Source: VXYL01 sp965208525 (GTDB lineage: Bacteria > Pseudomonadota > Gammaproteobacteria > Pseudomonadales > Azotimanducaceae). Taken from it: a stretch of DNA of 64,000 nucleotides. Positions 17,784 through 25,595 of the stretch are shown in pieces (position 1 is the stretch's first letter; each line of letters begins with the position of its first letter). The notes under the pieces were generated by a model, which saw only the letters and a list, made by a program, of their open reading frames with translations, was not told where the DNA came from and ran no database searches. Location: NCBI GenBank assembly GCA_965208525.1, contig OZ242340.1, positions 124,001 to 188,000 on the forward strand, read 5' to 3'. Made by a program: the position numbers and the translations under genes.

Positions 17784-18472
17784 TGCCACGCCCCCCGTGC
17801 GCTCACCGGCCACGCGGCTTCGAGCCGTCCGTCACGCACGCCATAGGCAAAGTCGTGCAGCGCGAACGCGGTAGCGACGTCGCCGGGAGTGAGCTCCAGC
17901 CAGTCGCCGATGGAGAACGGCTGAGCGCCGGATCGAACCGCAACGATGCCGTGCTCGGCGCTGCCGGCATTGGCAATCAGCTCTTCGCGTCCCTTGACCC
18001 TTGGCGATGCGGTGTCGCGACCAATCGCCTTCTGGCCGCAGTCGTGAATGGCGCGGTCCGGCTCGGGCGTGCTGGCGACCGTTGCGGACACCGTGACTGC
18101 GCCGGCCAGTGCATCTTGCTCCCACAGTGCCAAGCCATCGTCGTCCGTGACGATCCGCGCCGCACCGGACAGCGCTTGCGCTCGGCGGCGTGTGGATGCA
18201 GTTACCAACGGGCGCAGGATGCGGATGTCCTCGCACCCCGCCGCCGCAAACACTTCCGCCTCGGCCACCCCTCGCACGGCGATCCCCTCCACGTGCCGGC
18301 CCTGAAGCTGCAAGTGCGCGATCGCCGGCGTGCAATGCACCCACGCCGCCGCCCGCACCGGCGATCGCAGCGCGCGAAGATTGGCCGCCAGGCGATCGAG
18401 GTCCACCAGCAGCGCCGGCGTGTCGATCTCGTCGACCGGCGAGCCAATGGCCGCTTCGATAGGCTCCTGCAT
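17780..18472 (-). CDS. degenerate paralogue of the downstream PLP enzyme, lacking the catalytic lysine
   Basis: 230 residues, about 130 shorter than its neighbour. It aligns at both ends: DEIDTPALLVDLDRLAANL at the N-terminus, VRGVAEAEVFAAAGCEDI further in, and FALHDFAYGVRDGRL at the C-terminus. The expected RPHxKxHK segment is instead VRAAAWVHCTPAIAHLQL, so the PLP lysine is missing. A large central part of the barrel is deleted. The frame is intact and overlaps the next gene by four bases, which argues for retained translation. It may be a regulatory or structural partner, or a decaying duplicate. Confidence 0.75.
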   Translation of the reverse strand: MQEPIEAAIGSPVDEIDTPALLVDLDRLAANLRALRSPVRAAAWVHCTPAIAHLQLQGRHVEGIAVRGVAEAEVFAAAGCEDIRILRPLVTASTRRRAQALSGAARIVTDDDGLALWEQDALAGAVTVSATVASTPEPDRAIHDCGQKAIGRDTASPRVKGREELIANAGSAEHGIVAVRSGAQPFSIGDWLELTPGDVATAFALHDFAYGVRDGRLEAAWPVSARGAWQ

Positions 18473-18607
18473 CGGTGCGCCCCTCCTTTTTTTTCAACGC
18501 GGCAGACTACCTTAAGGAGCCTCTGCGTAAGTCCTTTTGACCGGCGTTGGTTCTTTCGGGGCGAGGTCCGCCTCCTTCCCGAATTTGCCTTCCCGGGCCT
18601 TTGGAGC

Positions 18608-18624
18608 GAAGGCATTTTGCCTTC
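18608..18624. repeat. short palindrome of the GAAGGCATTNTGCCTTC family
   Basis: GAAGGCA-TTT-TGCCTTC, a perfect 7-bp stem in the 244-bp spacer between divergent genes. The same core forms the arms of the larger repeats at 24171 and 36172. No gene is seen in this spacer. Confidence 0.6.
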
Positions 18625-18716
18625 CCTAAGCGTCGACGGGCGCTTTTCCTCTGGCATGAAAGCGTGTTGGAGAAGGCGTACGCTCTGCGGCCCGGGACGC
18701 AGCGACACGCAACCGC

Positions 18717-19640
18717 ATGAACACGCAACCGCTCATCGAGCACCTGACCGAACTTCGCGAGCTCGCGCTCGCCAAATACGAGGCGAACCCGCTGCCCACC
18801 GGCGAAGCTGCGCGGAAGGCGCTCGACCACGAGATCGAAGCGCAGGGCCTCAAGGCTGCGGTCGCGGACCTTGAGACCAAGGGCTATGCCGTGCTGCCAC
18901 CGGGCAAGGCCAAGCCGGTCGCGTTCTTCGACGATTTGCGGCAGACGCTGTTGCGGCTTGCCAATGACGACTCCTCGCGCAATCTTGGCGCCGAGTCTGG
19001 TCTTGGCAATACGCTCTTTCACCTGCTGCCGCGGGCGCGGATCATCGAGGAGGCGTTGCTGGCTCCGGCGCCGCTCGCGCTCGTCACGTACCTGCTCGGC
19101 TACCGCGCCAAGCTCTCGCAATCCACCGGGCTCATCAAGGATGCAAGCGCGAAGCCGCTGGCGCTGCACGCCGACCACAGCGGCAAGATCCCTGCACCGT
19201 GGCCGTCCGTGGCGCAGTATTGCAACGTCACCTGGGTGACCACCGACTACACCCGCGAGAACGGCGCGGTTTGCGTTTGGCCGGGCAGCCATCGGTTCTG
19301 CCGTCCGGTGCCGGCCGATCTCGTCATGGCGCACGATCGCGATGAAGTGGATGTGCTCGAGATTCCGAAGGGCTCGGTGATCGTCTGGCACGGCAGCCTG
19401 TGGCACGGCGCGGTTCCGCGCACGACCGGCGGCCAGCGCGTGACGCTGGTGCTGCCGCATGTGCGCGACGACGTGCAGGCGCAGGAACTGTATTGGGCCA
19501 CCACGACGCCGGAGATGGTGGAGCGCAATCCGACGCGGTTCTGCGCGTTGATGGGGCTCTACTCCGCCTACCCGTGGCTGCAGGACGGGCCGCCGCCGAC
19601 GTTGGCCTTGAGCGCGCGTTCGGGGAGCCAGTTCGAGTGA
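18717..19640 (+). CDS. phytanoyl-CoA dioxygenase (PhyH) family protein
   Basis: 307 residues of the Fe(II)/2-oxoglutarate oxygenase PhyH family. The iron-ligand HxD is in LALHADHSG, and the distal His lies in WHGSLWHGAVPRTTGG, followed by Arg in QRVTLVLPH for 2-oxoglutarate. Other markers are TTDYTRENGAVCVWPGSH. Such enzymes hydroxylate acyl-CoAs or diverse small molecules; the substrate is not predictable. Its stop codon overlaps a GTG start of the glutaredoxin–DinB gene, which suggests translational coupling. Confidence 0.88.
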   Translation: MNTQPLIEHLTELRELALAKYEANPLPTGEAARKALDHEIEAQGLKAAVADLETKGYAVLPPGKAKPVAFFDDLRQTLLRLANDDSSRNLGAESGLGNTLFHLLPRARIIEEALLAPAPLALVTYLLGYRAKLSQSTGLIKDASAKPLALHADHSGKIPAPWPSVAQYCNVTWVTTDYTRENGAVCVWPGSHRFCRPVPADLVMAHDRDEVDVLEIPKGSVIVWHGSLWHGAVPRTTGGQRVTLVLPHVRDDVQAQELYWATTTPEMVERNPTRFCALMGLYSAYPWLQDGPPPTLALSARSGSQFE

Positions 19641-20413
19641 CAGACGTGCGTGCAACGGTGCGCCGCGGCGTGCAGGTGTACTGGCAGCCGGGGTGAACCA
19701 GTTGCCTTCGCGTGAAGGAGTTTCTCTCCGTGCGGGGAGTCGCGTTTGAGTCTTGCGACGTTGCGAACGATGTTGACGCCGCGGCTCGCCTGCGGGCGCT
19801 GGGCCTACGTTCGGTACCCGTGGTGGCGGTGGCCAACTCGGACGGTGGCGTGGCTGGTTTCGCCTTTGGCGTGGACCTCGAAGGCGTCGCGGAACTCGTG
19901 GGCATTCGGTTTCGGGCCCGCCCCGCGCTGGCGGTGGCGGAACTGAAGCACCGGCTCAAGGCTGCCCTGGAAAACGCAATGCGACTCGTGAGCGAGTTCC
20001 CGCCGGACCGGCTGCGGGACAAGCTCCCGCGCCGAGACCGCACCTGCCTTGCGCTCGCGAACCACCTCGTCGAGATCGCCGCCGTGCTCCTGCGCGTTTC
20101 GGGCGGTGCGCCGTTCGACGTGGAGGCGTCGGCGGCGATCCCGCAAACAGAACTCGGAGTCGCTGATCTGCGCAAGCGCGCGAAAGCCGTGGCTCTGCAA
20201 CTCGAGGAGGTCCAGGTGCAAGGCTCTCGCACGGTGGAGACCTTCTTCGGCCCCCAAACGCTCCACCTTGTGCTCGAACGATGCGCCTGGCACACCATGC
20301 AGCACGCACGTCAGCTCGAGATGATGCTCGCCCGCACAGGTGTCGCACCAAGCAAGCCGATTCCGCCGCATCTACTCGCCGATCTGCCTCTGCCGCAAGC
20401 CGTGTGGGATTGA
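19637..20413 (+). CDS. glutaredoxin–DinB fusion with in-frame TGA at the active-site cysteine (candidate selenoprotein)
   Basis: From the GTG that overlaps the PhyH stop (GTGA), the frame reads VTDVRATVRRGVQVYWQPG, then TGA (19694–19696), then TSCLRVKEFLSVRGVAFES. This is a glutaredoxin fold: beta strand, active-site turn, first helix, and later the cis-Pro strand RSVPVVAV. TGA occupies the first position of the CxxC motif, giving U-T-S-C if read as selenocysteine. The rest encodes a DinB-like four-helix domain with His residues in LANHLVE and WHTMQHARQLE. Without readthrough, translation could restart at GTG 19712 and give a 233-residue protein with no redox motif. Alternatives are a pseudogene or base-call error. 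Confidence 0.7.
19724..19739 (+). promoter_or_regulatory. candidate bacterial SECIS hairpin
   Basis: CTCTCC-GTGC-GGGGAG forms a 6-bp stem (one G·T) with a four-base loop starting with G. The loop begins 33 nt after the TGA, inside the 16–37 nt window known for bacterial SECIS elements, and the G-first loop fits the known consensus. A nearer hairpin, CCTTC-GCGT-GAAGG (19705–19718), has a loop only 13 nt after the TGA. In GC-rich coding DNA a hairpin this size can arise by chance. Confidence 0.4.
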
Positions 20414-20466
20414 CCATCGAACCGTAGGGCAGCTTCGCGGTAGGGAGCCCCTAAGGCAACCTTGCC

Positions 20467-20503
20467 CCTTGTCGGGAGGGCGGGACGGCCCCTCCCAACA
20501 AGG
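20467..20503. terminator. bidirectional hairpin between convergent genes
   Basis: CCTTGT/ACAAGG ends enclose GGGAGGG/CCTCCC, forming an imperfect stem-loop in the 98-bp spacer between the DinB-fusion gene (plus) and the enoyl-CoA hydratase gene (minus). The GGAGGGCGGGACG core belongs to the window's palindrome family, so it may be both repeat and terminator. Confidence 0.4.
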
Positions 20504-20511
20504 CCTCGCTG

Positions 20512-21288
20512 TCAGCGCCCCTTGAACACGGGGTCCCGCTTCTCTACGAACGCATGGAACGCTTCCCGAGAGTCTTCACTGCCGCCGGTGCGGGTGTGTC
20601 GCTCCGTCTCGAGCTCGATGTATTCGCGCAACGGCATGTTCTCGGCGTTGATGAAGTTCTTCTTCATCTCGCCGATGGCCAGCGGCGCTGAGCGTGAGAG
20701 TCGTTCGGCAATCGCTTGCACTTCCTCGCGGAAGGTCTCCTCAGGAAAGGTGTTCAGCACGAGGCCAATGCGTTCGGCCTCGTCGGCACCGAACTTCTGC
20801 GAACTGAAGAACAGCTCACGCGCCTTGGTGGCGCCGACGATGCGCGGCAGGAGCCAAGGCCCCGCCATGTCGCCGGAAATCGCGACACCGAGGAATGCGG
20901 AGTTGAATACGGCCCGCGAGCTTGCATAGCACAGGTCACACGCGCACGCCCAACCGAACCCTGCCCCGGCACAGGCGCCGTTCACGGCGGCGATGGTCAC
21001 CTTCGGCATCTCGTGCAAGAGCGACGTGATGTGGAAGTACTCCTTCCGATTCGGCTCTTGCTTCTCACCGCTGGTGGACGCCTTGAGGTCCACACCCGGA
21101 CAGAATCCGCGCCCCGCGCCGGTGAACAGCAGCACCCGGATGCGATCGTCCCCCGACGCCTCGCCCAGGCACTCGTAAAGCTCCCGCATCATCGTGTTGG
21201 TGATGCCGTTCAGGCTCTCGGGTCGATTCAACGTAACGGTAGCGAGGTTGTCCTCGATCTCGTAGGTGATGGTCTCGTAATCGGCCAT
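20512..21288 (-). CDS. enoyl-CoA hydratase/isomerase family protein
   Basis: 258 residues of the crotonase fold. The oxyanion-hole segments are visible: FTGAGRGFCPGVDLKA and NGACAGAGFGWACACDLCYA. The acidic positions around GVAISGDMAGPWLLPRIVG are partly retained: the usual second catalytic Glu position cannot be assigned with confidence. It hydrates enoyl-CoA or catalyses a related crotonase reaction in fatty-acid or aromatic acid breakdown. It is a single transcription unit convergent with the preceding gene. Confidence 0.9.
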   Translation of the reverse strand: MADYETITYEIEDNLATVTLNRPESLNGITNTMMRELYECLGEASGDDRIRVLLFTGAGRGFCPGVDLKASTSGEKQEPNRKEYFHITSLLHEMPKVTIAAVNGACAGAGFGWACACDLCYASSRAVFNSAFLGVAISGDMAGPWLLPRIVGATKARELFFSSQKFGADEAERIGLVLNTFPEETFREEVQAIAERLSRSAPLAIGEMKKNFINAENMPLREYIELETERHTRTGGSEDSREAFHAFVEKRDPVFKGR

Positions 21289-21423
21289 GGTCCACTTACT
21301 CCCCTTCCTGGAATGTTCGAGCCAGCGCCTAGAGCCTATCAGTGATTACGCGGGCACGAACGGTGCAAAGCGCGCACCGGGGCCGCTTGGAACGGAGGGG
21401 CTTCATCCGCGACAATGCCGGCC

Positions 21424-21870
21424 ATGCAAGCGACGATTCACTGGAACGGCAAGGTTCGGTTCACCGGGGTGTCCGGCAGTGGTCATGCGGTGGCCATCGA
21501 CGGGCCGCCTGAGATGGGCGGCGAGAATGCCGGCGTTCGGCCGATGGAGTTGATGCTGCTTGGGCTTGGCGGATGTACCGCATTCGACGTCGTGGAAATC
21601 CTGCGCAAGGGGCGCCAGCGGGTGGTGGATTGCCGGGCGGAGATTTTAGCGGAGCGGGCAGAGGACGAGCCGAAGGTGTTCACGAGCGTCCATGTGCATT
21701 TCGTGGTGGTGGGCGAGGGCGTGGACGAACGCAAAGTGCAACGGGCGATCGACCTGACCGCGAGGAAGTACTGTTCCGCTTCCATCATGTTGGAGCGGGG
21801 CGGGGTGGCCATCAGCCACGACTTCGAGGTGCAGGAGCGCCCCGGAGCGGACGTTCCAGCAAGGCCATGA
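21424..21870 (+). CDS. OsmC family protein
   Basis: About 148 residues of the OsmC/Ohr fold. The family signature is GVRPMELMLLGLGGCTAFDVVEIL, with a single Cys in GGC, and the second-domain segment LTARKYCSASIML supplies the other Cys. This matches the OsmC-like YhfA group of thiol-dependent peroxidases. An ATG three codons upstream (21415) is an alternative start. Its stop overlaps the next start (ATGA), so it is coupled to the VOC protein. Confidence 0.88.
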   Translation: MQATIHWNGKVRFTGVSGSGHAVAIDGPPEMGGENAGVRPMELMLLGLGGCTAFDVVEILRKGRQRVVDCRAEILAERAEDEPKVFTSVHVHFVVVGEGVDERKVQRAIDLTARKYCSASIMLERGGVAISHDFEVQERPGADVPARP

Positions 21871-22301
21871 GCTCGGGCACCGGCGCAGGGGAACGTCCGC
21901 CTCTGGCGGGGCTCCGCCATGTGGCGCTGTTCGCGCGGCGATTCGAGGAGACGGTGGCGTTCTATGTGGACGTGGTGGGAATGAAGGTGGAGTGGCGCCC
22001 GGATGCGGACAACGCCTACCTCACGAGCGGCGTGGACAACCTAGCCATTCATCGGGCGACGGTGGATGCGGCGGAGGAAGGGCAGCGGCTGGACCACATC
22101 GGCTTCGTGCTGGACCGGCCAGAGGACGTGGACCATTGGCACGAGTTCCTGCTCGGGTGCGGCGTGCCGATCTTGGCGGTGCCGAAGACGCATCGGGACG
22201 GGGCACGGAGCCTGTACTGCGCGGACCCCGAGGGGACGCCGGTGCAGATGATCTTCCATCCGCCGCTCGCGAAGGGGGCGGCTGGCGGACCTTCCGACTG
22301 A
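21867..22301 (+). CDS. VOC (glyoxalase/bleomycin resistance) family protein
   Basis: 144 residues with paired beta-alpha-beta-beta-beta modules. LRHVALFARRFEETVAFYVD opens the first and LDHIGFVLDRPEDVDHWHEF the second, closing with LYCADPEGTPVQMIFHPP. Metal-ligand candidates are His in RHVALF, His in DHIGF and Glu in PEGTP. The reaction is unknown. The ATG lies inside the stop of the OsmC gene, so the two are translated together. Confidence 0.88.
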   Translation: MSSGTGAGERPPLAGLRHVALFARRFEETVAFYVDVVGMKVEWRPDADNAYLTSGVDNLAIHRATVDAAEEGQRLDHIGFVLDRPEDVDHWHEFLLGCGVPILAVPKTHRDGARSLYCADPEGTPVQMIFHPPLAKGAAGGPSD

Positions 22302-22420
22302 CGCGCTCGTCGGGCCGTGTGGATTGGTTCGTTGCTGGATCGAAGGCACGCCGCATTTGCCAACGGCCTTGCGGGGCGAAACAATGGCGTCCTCTTTTCC
22401 TTAAGGTGCGAGGCTAGCCG

Positions 22421-23287
22421 ATGAATCCGTTTCTTGAGCGTCGCGAAATCGGTCGCACCGGCATGGTGACGAGTCGGCTTGGCATTGGTTCCACCTTCAA
22501 TGCGCCAGCCGAGGTGATCGAGTCGGCCTTTGAACGCGGCATCAACTACCTGTATTGGGGCACGGTGCGACAGCCCGGCTTTGCCGAGGCGATGGTGAAC
22601 CTTGCCAAGAGCCACCGGGACGAACTGGTGCTCACGATTCAGTCCTATTCGGACGACCCCGGCACCATCGAGGCGGAGGTGGAGGAATGCCTGCGCACGG
22701 CGGGGCTCGAGACGTTCGACTTCCTGCTGCTCGGCAATCGCAACGAACGCCCCAGCGATGGCTACCGGGAGGTGTTCGAACGGCTTCGGGAGCGGGGCAA
22801 GGTGCGCTTCATGTCGCTCAGCAGCCACAACCGGCCGCTGTTGCCGGAACTCATCGCCGACTACGAGCGCGGGGAGAGCCCGTTTGACCTGTTCATGCTG
22901 CGCTACAACGGCGTGCATCGGGGGGCGGAGAAGGACGTGTTCCCGCACGTTCCGGCCGAGGGCGGTCCCACCATCTGCACGTACACGGCCACGCGCTGGG
23001 GGCACCTCTTGGACCCTGCCAAGATGCCGCCGGGCGAGGCGCCGGTGAGCGCACGGGACTGCTATCGCTACTCGCTGTCGCCCGATGCGGTGGACATGGT
23101 GCTGTGCGGACCGGCAAACGCCGAGCAGATGGATGAGGCCATCGCGGCACTCGAGCGCGGGCCGCTCGAAGCGGAGGAACGGGAACGCATCGAGAAGATT
23201 GGCGCGTACCTCTACGGGCAATATGCGCCAGCGTACCCGGATGCGGGGGACGCGGAGGACGTTTCGGCGGGAAGGGCGGCGCAGTAG
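22421..23287 (+). CDS. aldo/keto reductase-like protein lacking canonical catalytic residues
   Basis: 288 residues of AKR-like TIM barrel: REIGRTGMVTSRLGIGS, AFERGINYLYWG, LLLGNRNERPSDG and RERGKVRFMSLSSHNRPL. Normal AKRs have Asp, Tyr and Lys in GINxxDTAxxY and the ITTK strand. Here these are GINYLYWGTVRQ and LVLTIQSY, so the Asp and the Lys are not at the expected places. The His is plausibly retained further on (SSHNRPL region is the next strand). It may be a non-oxidoreductase member of the fold. Confidence 0.8.
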   Translation: MNPFLERREIGRTGMVTSRLGIGSTFNAPAEVIESAFERGINYLYWGTVRQPGFAEAMVNLAKSHRDELVLTIQSYSDDPGTIEAEVEECLRTAGLETFDFLLLGNRNERPSDGYREVFERLRERGKVRFMSLSSHNRPLLPELIADYERGESPFDLFMLRYNGVHRGAEKDVFPHVPAEGGPTICTYTATRWGHLLDPAKMPPGEAPVSARDCYRYSLSPDAVDMVLCGPANAEQMDEAIAALERGPLEAEERERIEKIGAYLYGQYAPAYPDAGDAEDVSAGRAAQ

Positions 23288-23290
23288 GGG

Positions 23291-24079
23291 TCAGCGTTCG
23301 GTCTTGACCGCTTCCAAACGCTCTAGTGCCTGACCGTGCAGGAGGGTCTCAAAGGCGTTTGTCGGCGGGATGGCCGCGGCCGCTTCGAGGAGTTCTAGCG
23401 CGCGTTCCCTGTGCTTGTCTGCATCGAGGACCAGCAAAGCCGTTCCCGTCTCCAGCAGCACGGTCTTGTCGTTGGGGGCGAGGGCCAGCGCCCGTTCCAG
23501 GTGCTCCATTGCCTTCTTGCGGGTTGCGCCGAAGGTCATCCGCCCCACCAGCGCGCCGGTGCGGTCGACGACGTTGGCGTGCCAACTGCCGAGCGCCAGT
23601 TGGGCGATGGCGTTGTCGGGGTCTAGCTCCAACGCCTTGTGCAGGGCGTCGCGCATCTTGCCGCCGTAGCCGCCCGTGAGCGCTTCGCCGATGCCGATGG
23701 TCTGGGCGTAGCGACCGATGGCGCTGGAGGACTCGACGTGTGTCCACGGATCGTTGGGGGCTAGCTCGATCGCTGCCTGGGCGTGCTGCATGGCCTGCTG
23801 GAAGTATTCCTTTTGCTCCTCCGCCGGGGCCAGGTAGGAGCCGTGAATGCGGAGCGCCCCCGCCGCCAGCACCAGCCCATCTGCCGAGCCTACGCTCGCT
23901 GACAGTTCCGCGGCTTCAAGGAATCGACCAGCATCGAATGCGGCGTGGGCATCGGCCAAGGCATCCGCCTGCACGCTGGCAGCGCCGAGGAGCATGCCGG
24001 CGACGAGCGCCAACGCCATGCGTGGCGATGTCGGTTGTCTTCGTCGTGCCCGGTCGAACTGTCGTGCCGCTGGCCCCAT
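23291..24079 (-). CDS. secreted TPR-repeat protein
   Basis: 262 residues. An arginine-rich N-terminus precedes a hydrophobic segment MALALVAGMLLGAASVQADA that looks like a signal peptide, so I keep the longer start at 24079. Several tetratricopeptide-type repeats follow: AMQHAQAAIELAPNDPWTHV, ALHKALELDPDNAIAQLAL, HLERALALAPNDKTVLLE and ALELLEAAAAIPPTNAFE. It is likely a periplasmic scaffold. The partner is unknown. Confidence 0.82.
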   Translation of the reverse strand: MGPAARQFDRARRRQPTSPRMALALVAGMLLGAASVQADALADAHAAFDAGRFLEAAELSASVGSADGLVLAAGALRIHGSYLAPAEEQKEYFQQAMQHAQAAIELAPNDPWTHVESSSAIGRYAQTIGIGEALTGGYGGKMRDALHKALELDPDNAIAQLALGSWHANVVDRTGALVGRMTFGATRKKAMEHLERALALAPNDKTVLLETGTALLVLDADKHRERALELLEAAAAIPPTNAFETLLHGQALERLEAVKTER

Positions 24080-24170
24080 GCGTGCGCCTCCTTGCTTGCC
24101 AAATGCCGAAAGTCTCCGTAACCCTGCCGAACGGCTGTCGCACGTTCAAGCCCTGCGGGCGCGGTGCCAG

Positions 24171-24333
24171 CGCATGTGCAAGGCCGGTCTTCGGAGGGAA
24201 GGCATTCTGCCTTCCCTGCGCACCGTCAGGTGCGCCGAGCGCGAGGTTCGCGAAGGAAGGGCGCCTGACGGCGCCAGGGAAGGCAGAATGCCTTCCCTCC
24301 GAGAACCGTCCCATCGCCAAGTCCGACAGGCTG
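24171..24333. repeat. ~160-bp nested palindromic repeat, copy 1
   Basis: Outer arms carry AGGGAAGGCAGAATGCCTTC and its complement, and inner arms carry GCACCGTCAGGTGC and GGCGCCTGACGGCGCC. The element ends CCAAGTCCGACAGGCTG. It is nearly identical along its length to 36172–36333, differing by a few bases and short indels. The structure resembles a non-autonomous palindromic element (MITE- or REP-doublet-like). The remainder of the 307-bp spacer shows no gene. Confidence 0.8.
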
Positions 24334-24386
24334 ATACGCTCGCGGTGTCTCTTGCAGCAAGCCGCACCCCGGTTGGAGATGTTCCC

Positions 24387-25508
24387 GTGCCCCAGACCGA
24401 AGCCGCTCCCCAAGACCCCCAACTCGCCAACAATCCGCTTTACCTTCAGCGCCGGGAAAGGGCGGATGCCGACAAGCCGCCCTCCCGCGCCACCGCCCTT
24501 GGTGCCGTGGCGAGCGTTCGCGTTCCCGGGATCTCCAGCCGGCAGGAGATGATGGATGGAATCCTGGCCCAGGACCGCGACCTCGTGGCCGGCCATTTCG
24601 GCACCGTGCATTACAAGCCCGTCACGGTGTGCGGTGTGGAGCTGAAGCTCGAACCGTTGCAGCCGAGCATCGGCACGGCGGTGCATGGCATCGATCTCGC
24701 CACCGCAATCAACCAGCCAGACATGGTGGAATTCCTGCGCGCCCTCTGGCTCGAACGACGCGTGGTGGCGTTCAGGGGCCAAAACCATCTCACTCGCGAG
24801 CAGATGGTGGCCTTCGCCGAGTGCTTCGGCGAGGTGGGTGCTCCCTTCGGCGAACGCGAGCACATGCCGAACTCGCCGCATGACTTAAACCAGCAGATCA
24901 AGGCCCCCGGCATTCCGGACATGCTGGTGCTTCCCTCCGACGAGACGGTGCCGAACGCAGCATCCGGCTGGCACTGCGATGCCACCTGGCAGCCGCGGCC
25001 GCCGATGGCCTCGGTGTTGATGTGCCGTGAGGCGCCGCCGGTGGGTGGCGACACCTGCTTCTGCGACTGCTACGGGATGTGGGAGGGTCTGCCCCTCGAA
25101 ATCAAGCAGCGCATCGAGCACCTAACCGCCGTTCACATCGGCACGGTGGGGCACCAGATGGACGGTGTGACCCCCGTGGCGGTGCATCCGGTGGCACGAA
25201 CACATCCTGAAACCGGGCACACCACGCTCTACGTGCAGCAAGGCTTCGTGCGCCGCTTCGCCCCGGAGCACGGCATCCCCGAAGAAGAGGAACGCGAACT
25301 GCTGCGCGTGCTGAAGCTGCAGGAAGGCCGCCCGGAGTACACCTGCCGCCTGCGCTGGGAACCCGGCACCATCGCCATGTGGGACAACCGAGCGGTGCTG
25401 CACAGCGCCAGCGGGGACTTCTGGCCCCACCGGCGGCTGATGGAACGGCTGACGATTCTGGATTGGGACGAGGGGCGGCGGGCACCGTACTACGCCCCCG
25501 TGGCCTGA
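24387..25508 (+). CDS. TauD/TfdA-type 2-oxoglutarate dioxygenase
   Basis: 373 residues from a GTG with GGAG about 10 bp upstream. The frame is open much further back, but that part runs through the palindromic repeat. The iron triad is HxD in GWHCDATW and distal His in NRAVLHSASG, with Arg in HRRLMERLTI for 2-oxoglutarate. AVHGIDLATAINQPDMVEFL and WLERRVVAFRGQNHLTREQM are typical. Family members desulfonate taurine or cleave aryloxy-alkanoates; the substrate here is unknown. Confidence 0.88.
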   Translation: MPQTEAAPQDPQLANNPLYLQRRERADADKPPSRATALGAVASVRVPGISSRQEMMDGILAQDRDLVAGHFGTVHYKPVTVCGVELKLEPLQPSIGTAVHGIDLATAINQPDMVEFLRALWLERRVVAFRGQNHLTREQMVAFAECFGEVGAPFGEREHMPNSPHDLNQQIKAPGIPDMLVLPSDETVPNAASGWHCDATWQPRPPMASVLMCREAPPVGGDTCFCDCYGMWEGLPLEIKQRIEHLTAVHIGTVGHQMDGVTPVAVHPVARTHPETGHTTLYVQQGFVRRFAPEHGIPEEEERELLRVLKLQEGRPEYTCRLRWEPGTIAMWDNRAVLHSASGDFWPHRRLMERLTILDWDEGRRAPYYAPVA

Positions 25509-25595
25509 GGAACTTTGGGGGAAGGGCGTCCCGCCTTCCCCCCAGAGGCCCGATCATCGGAGGGGGCGAGACACCCGCCCTCCTACCGAGGCAAC

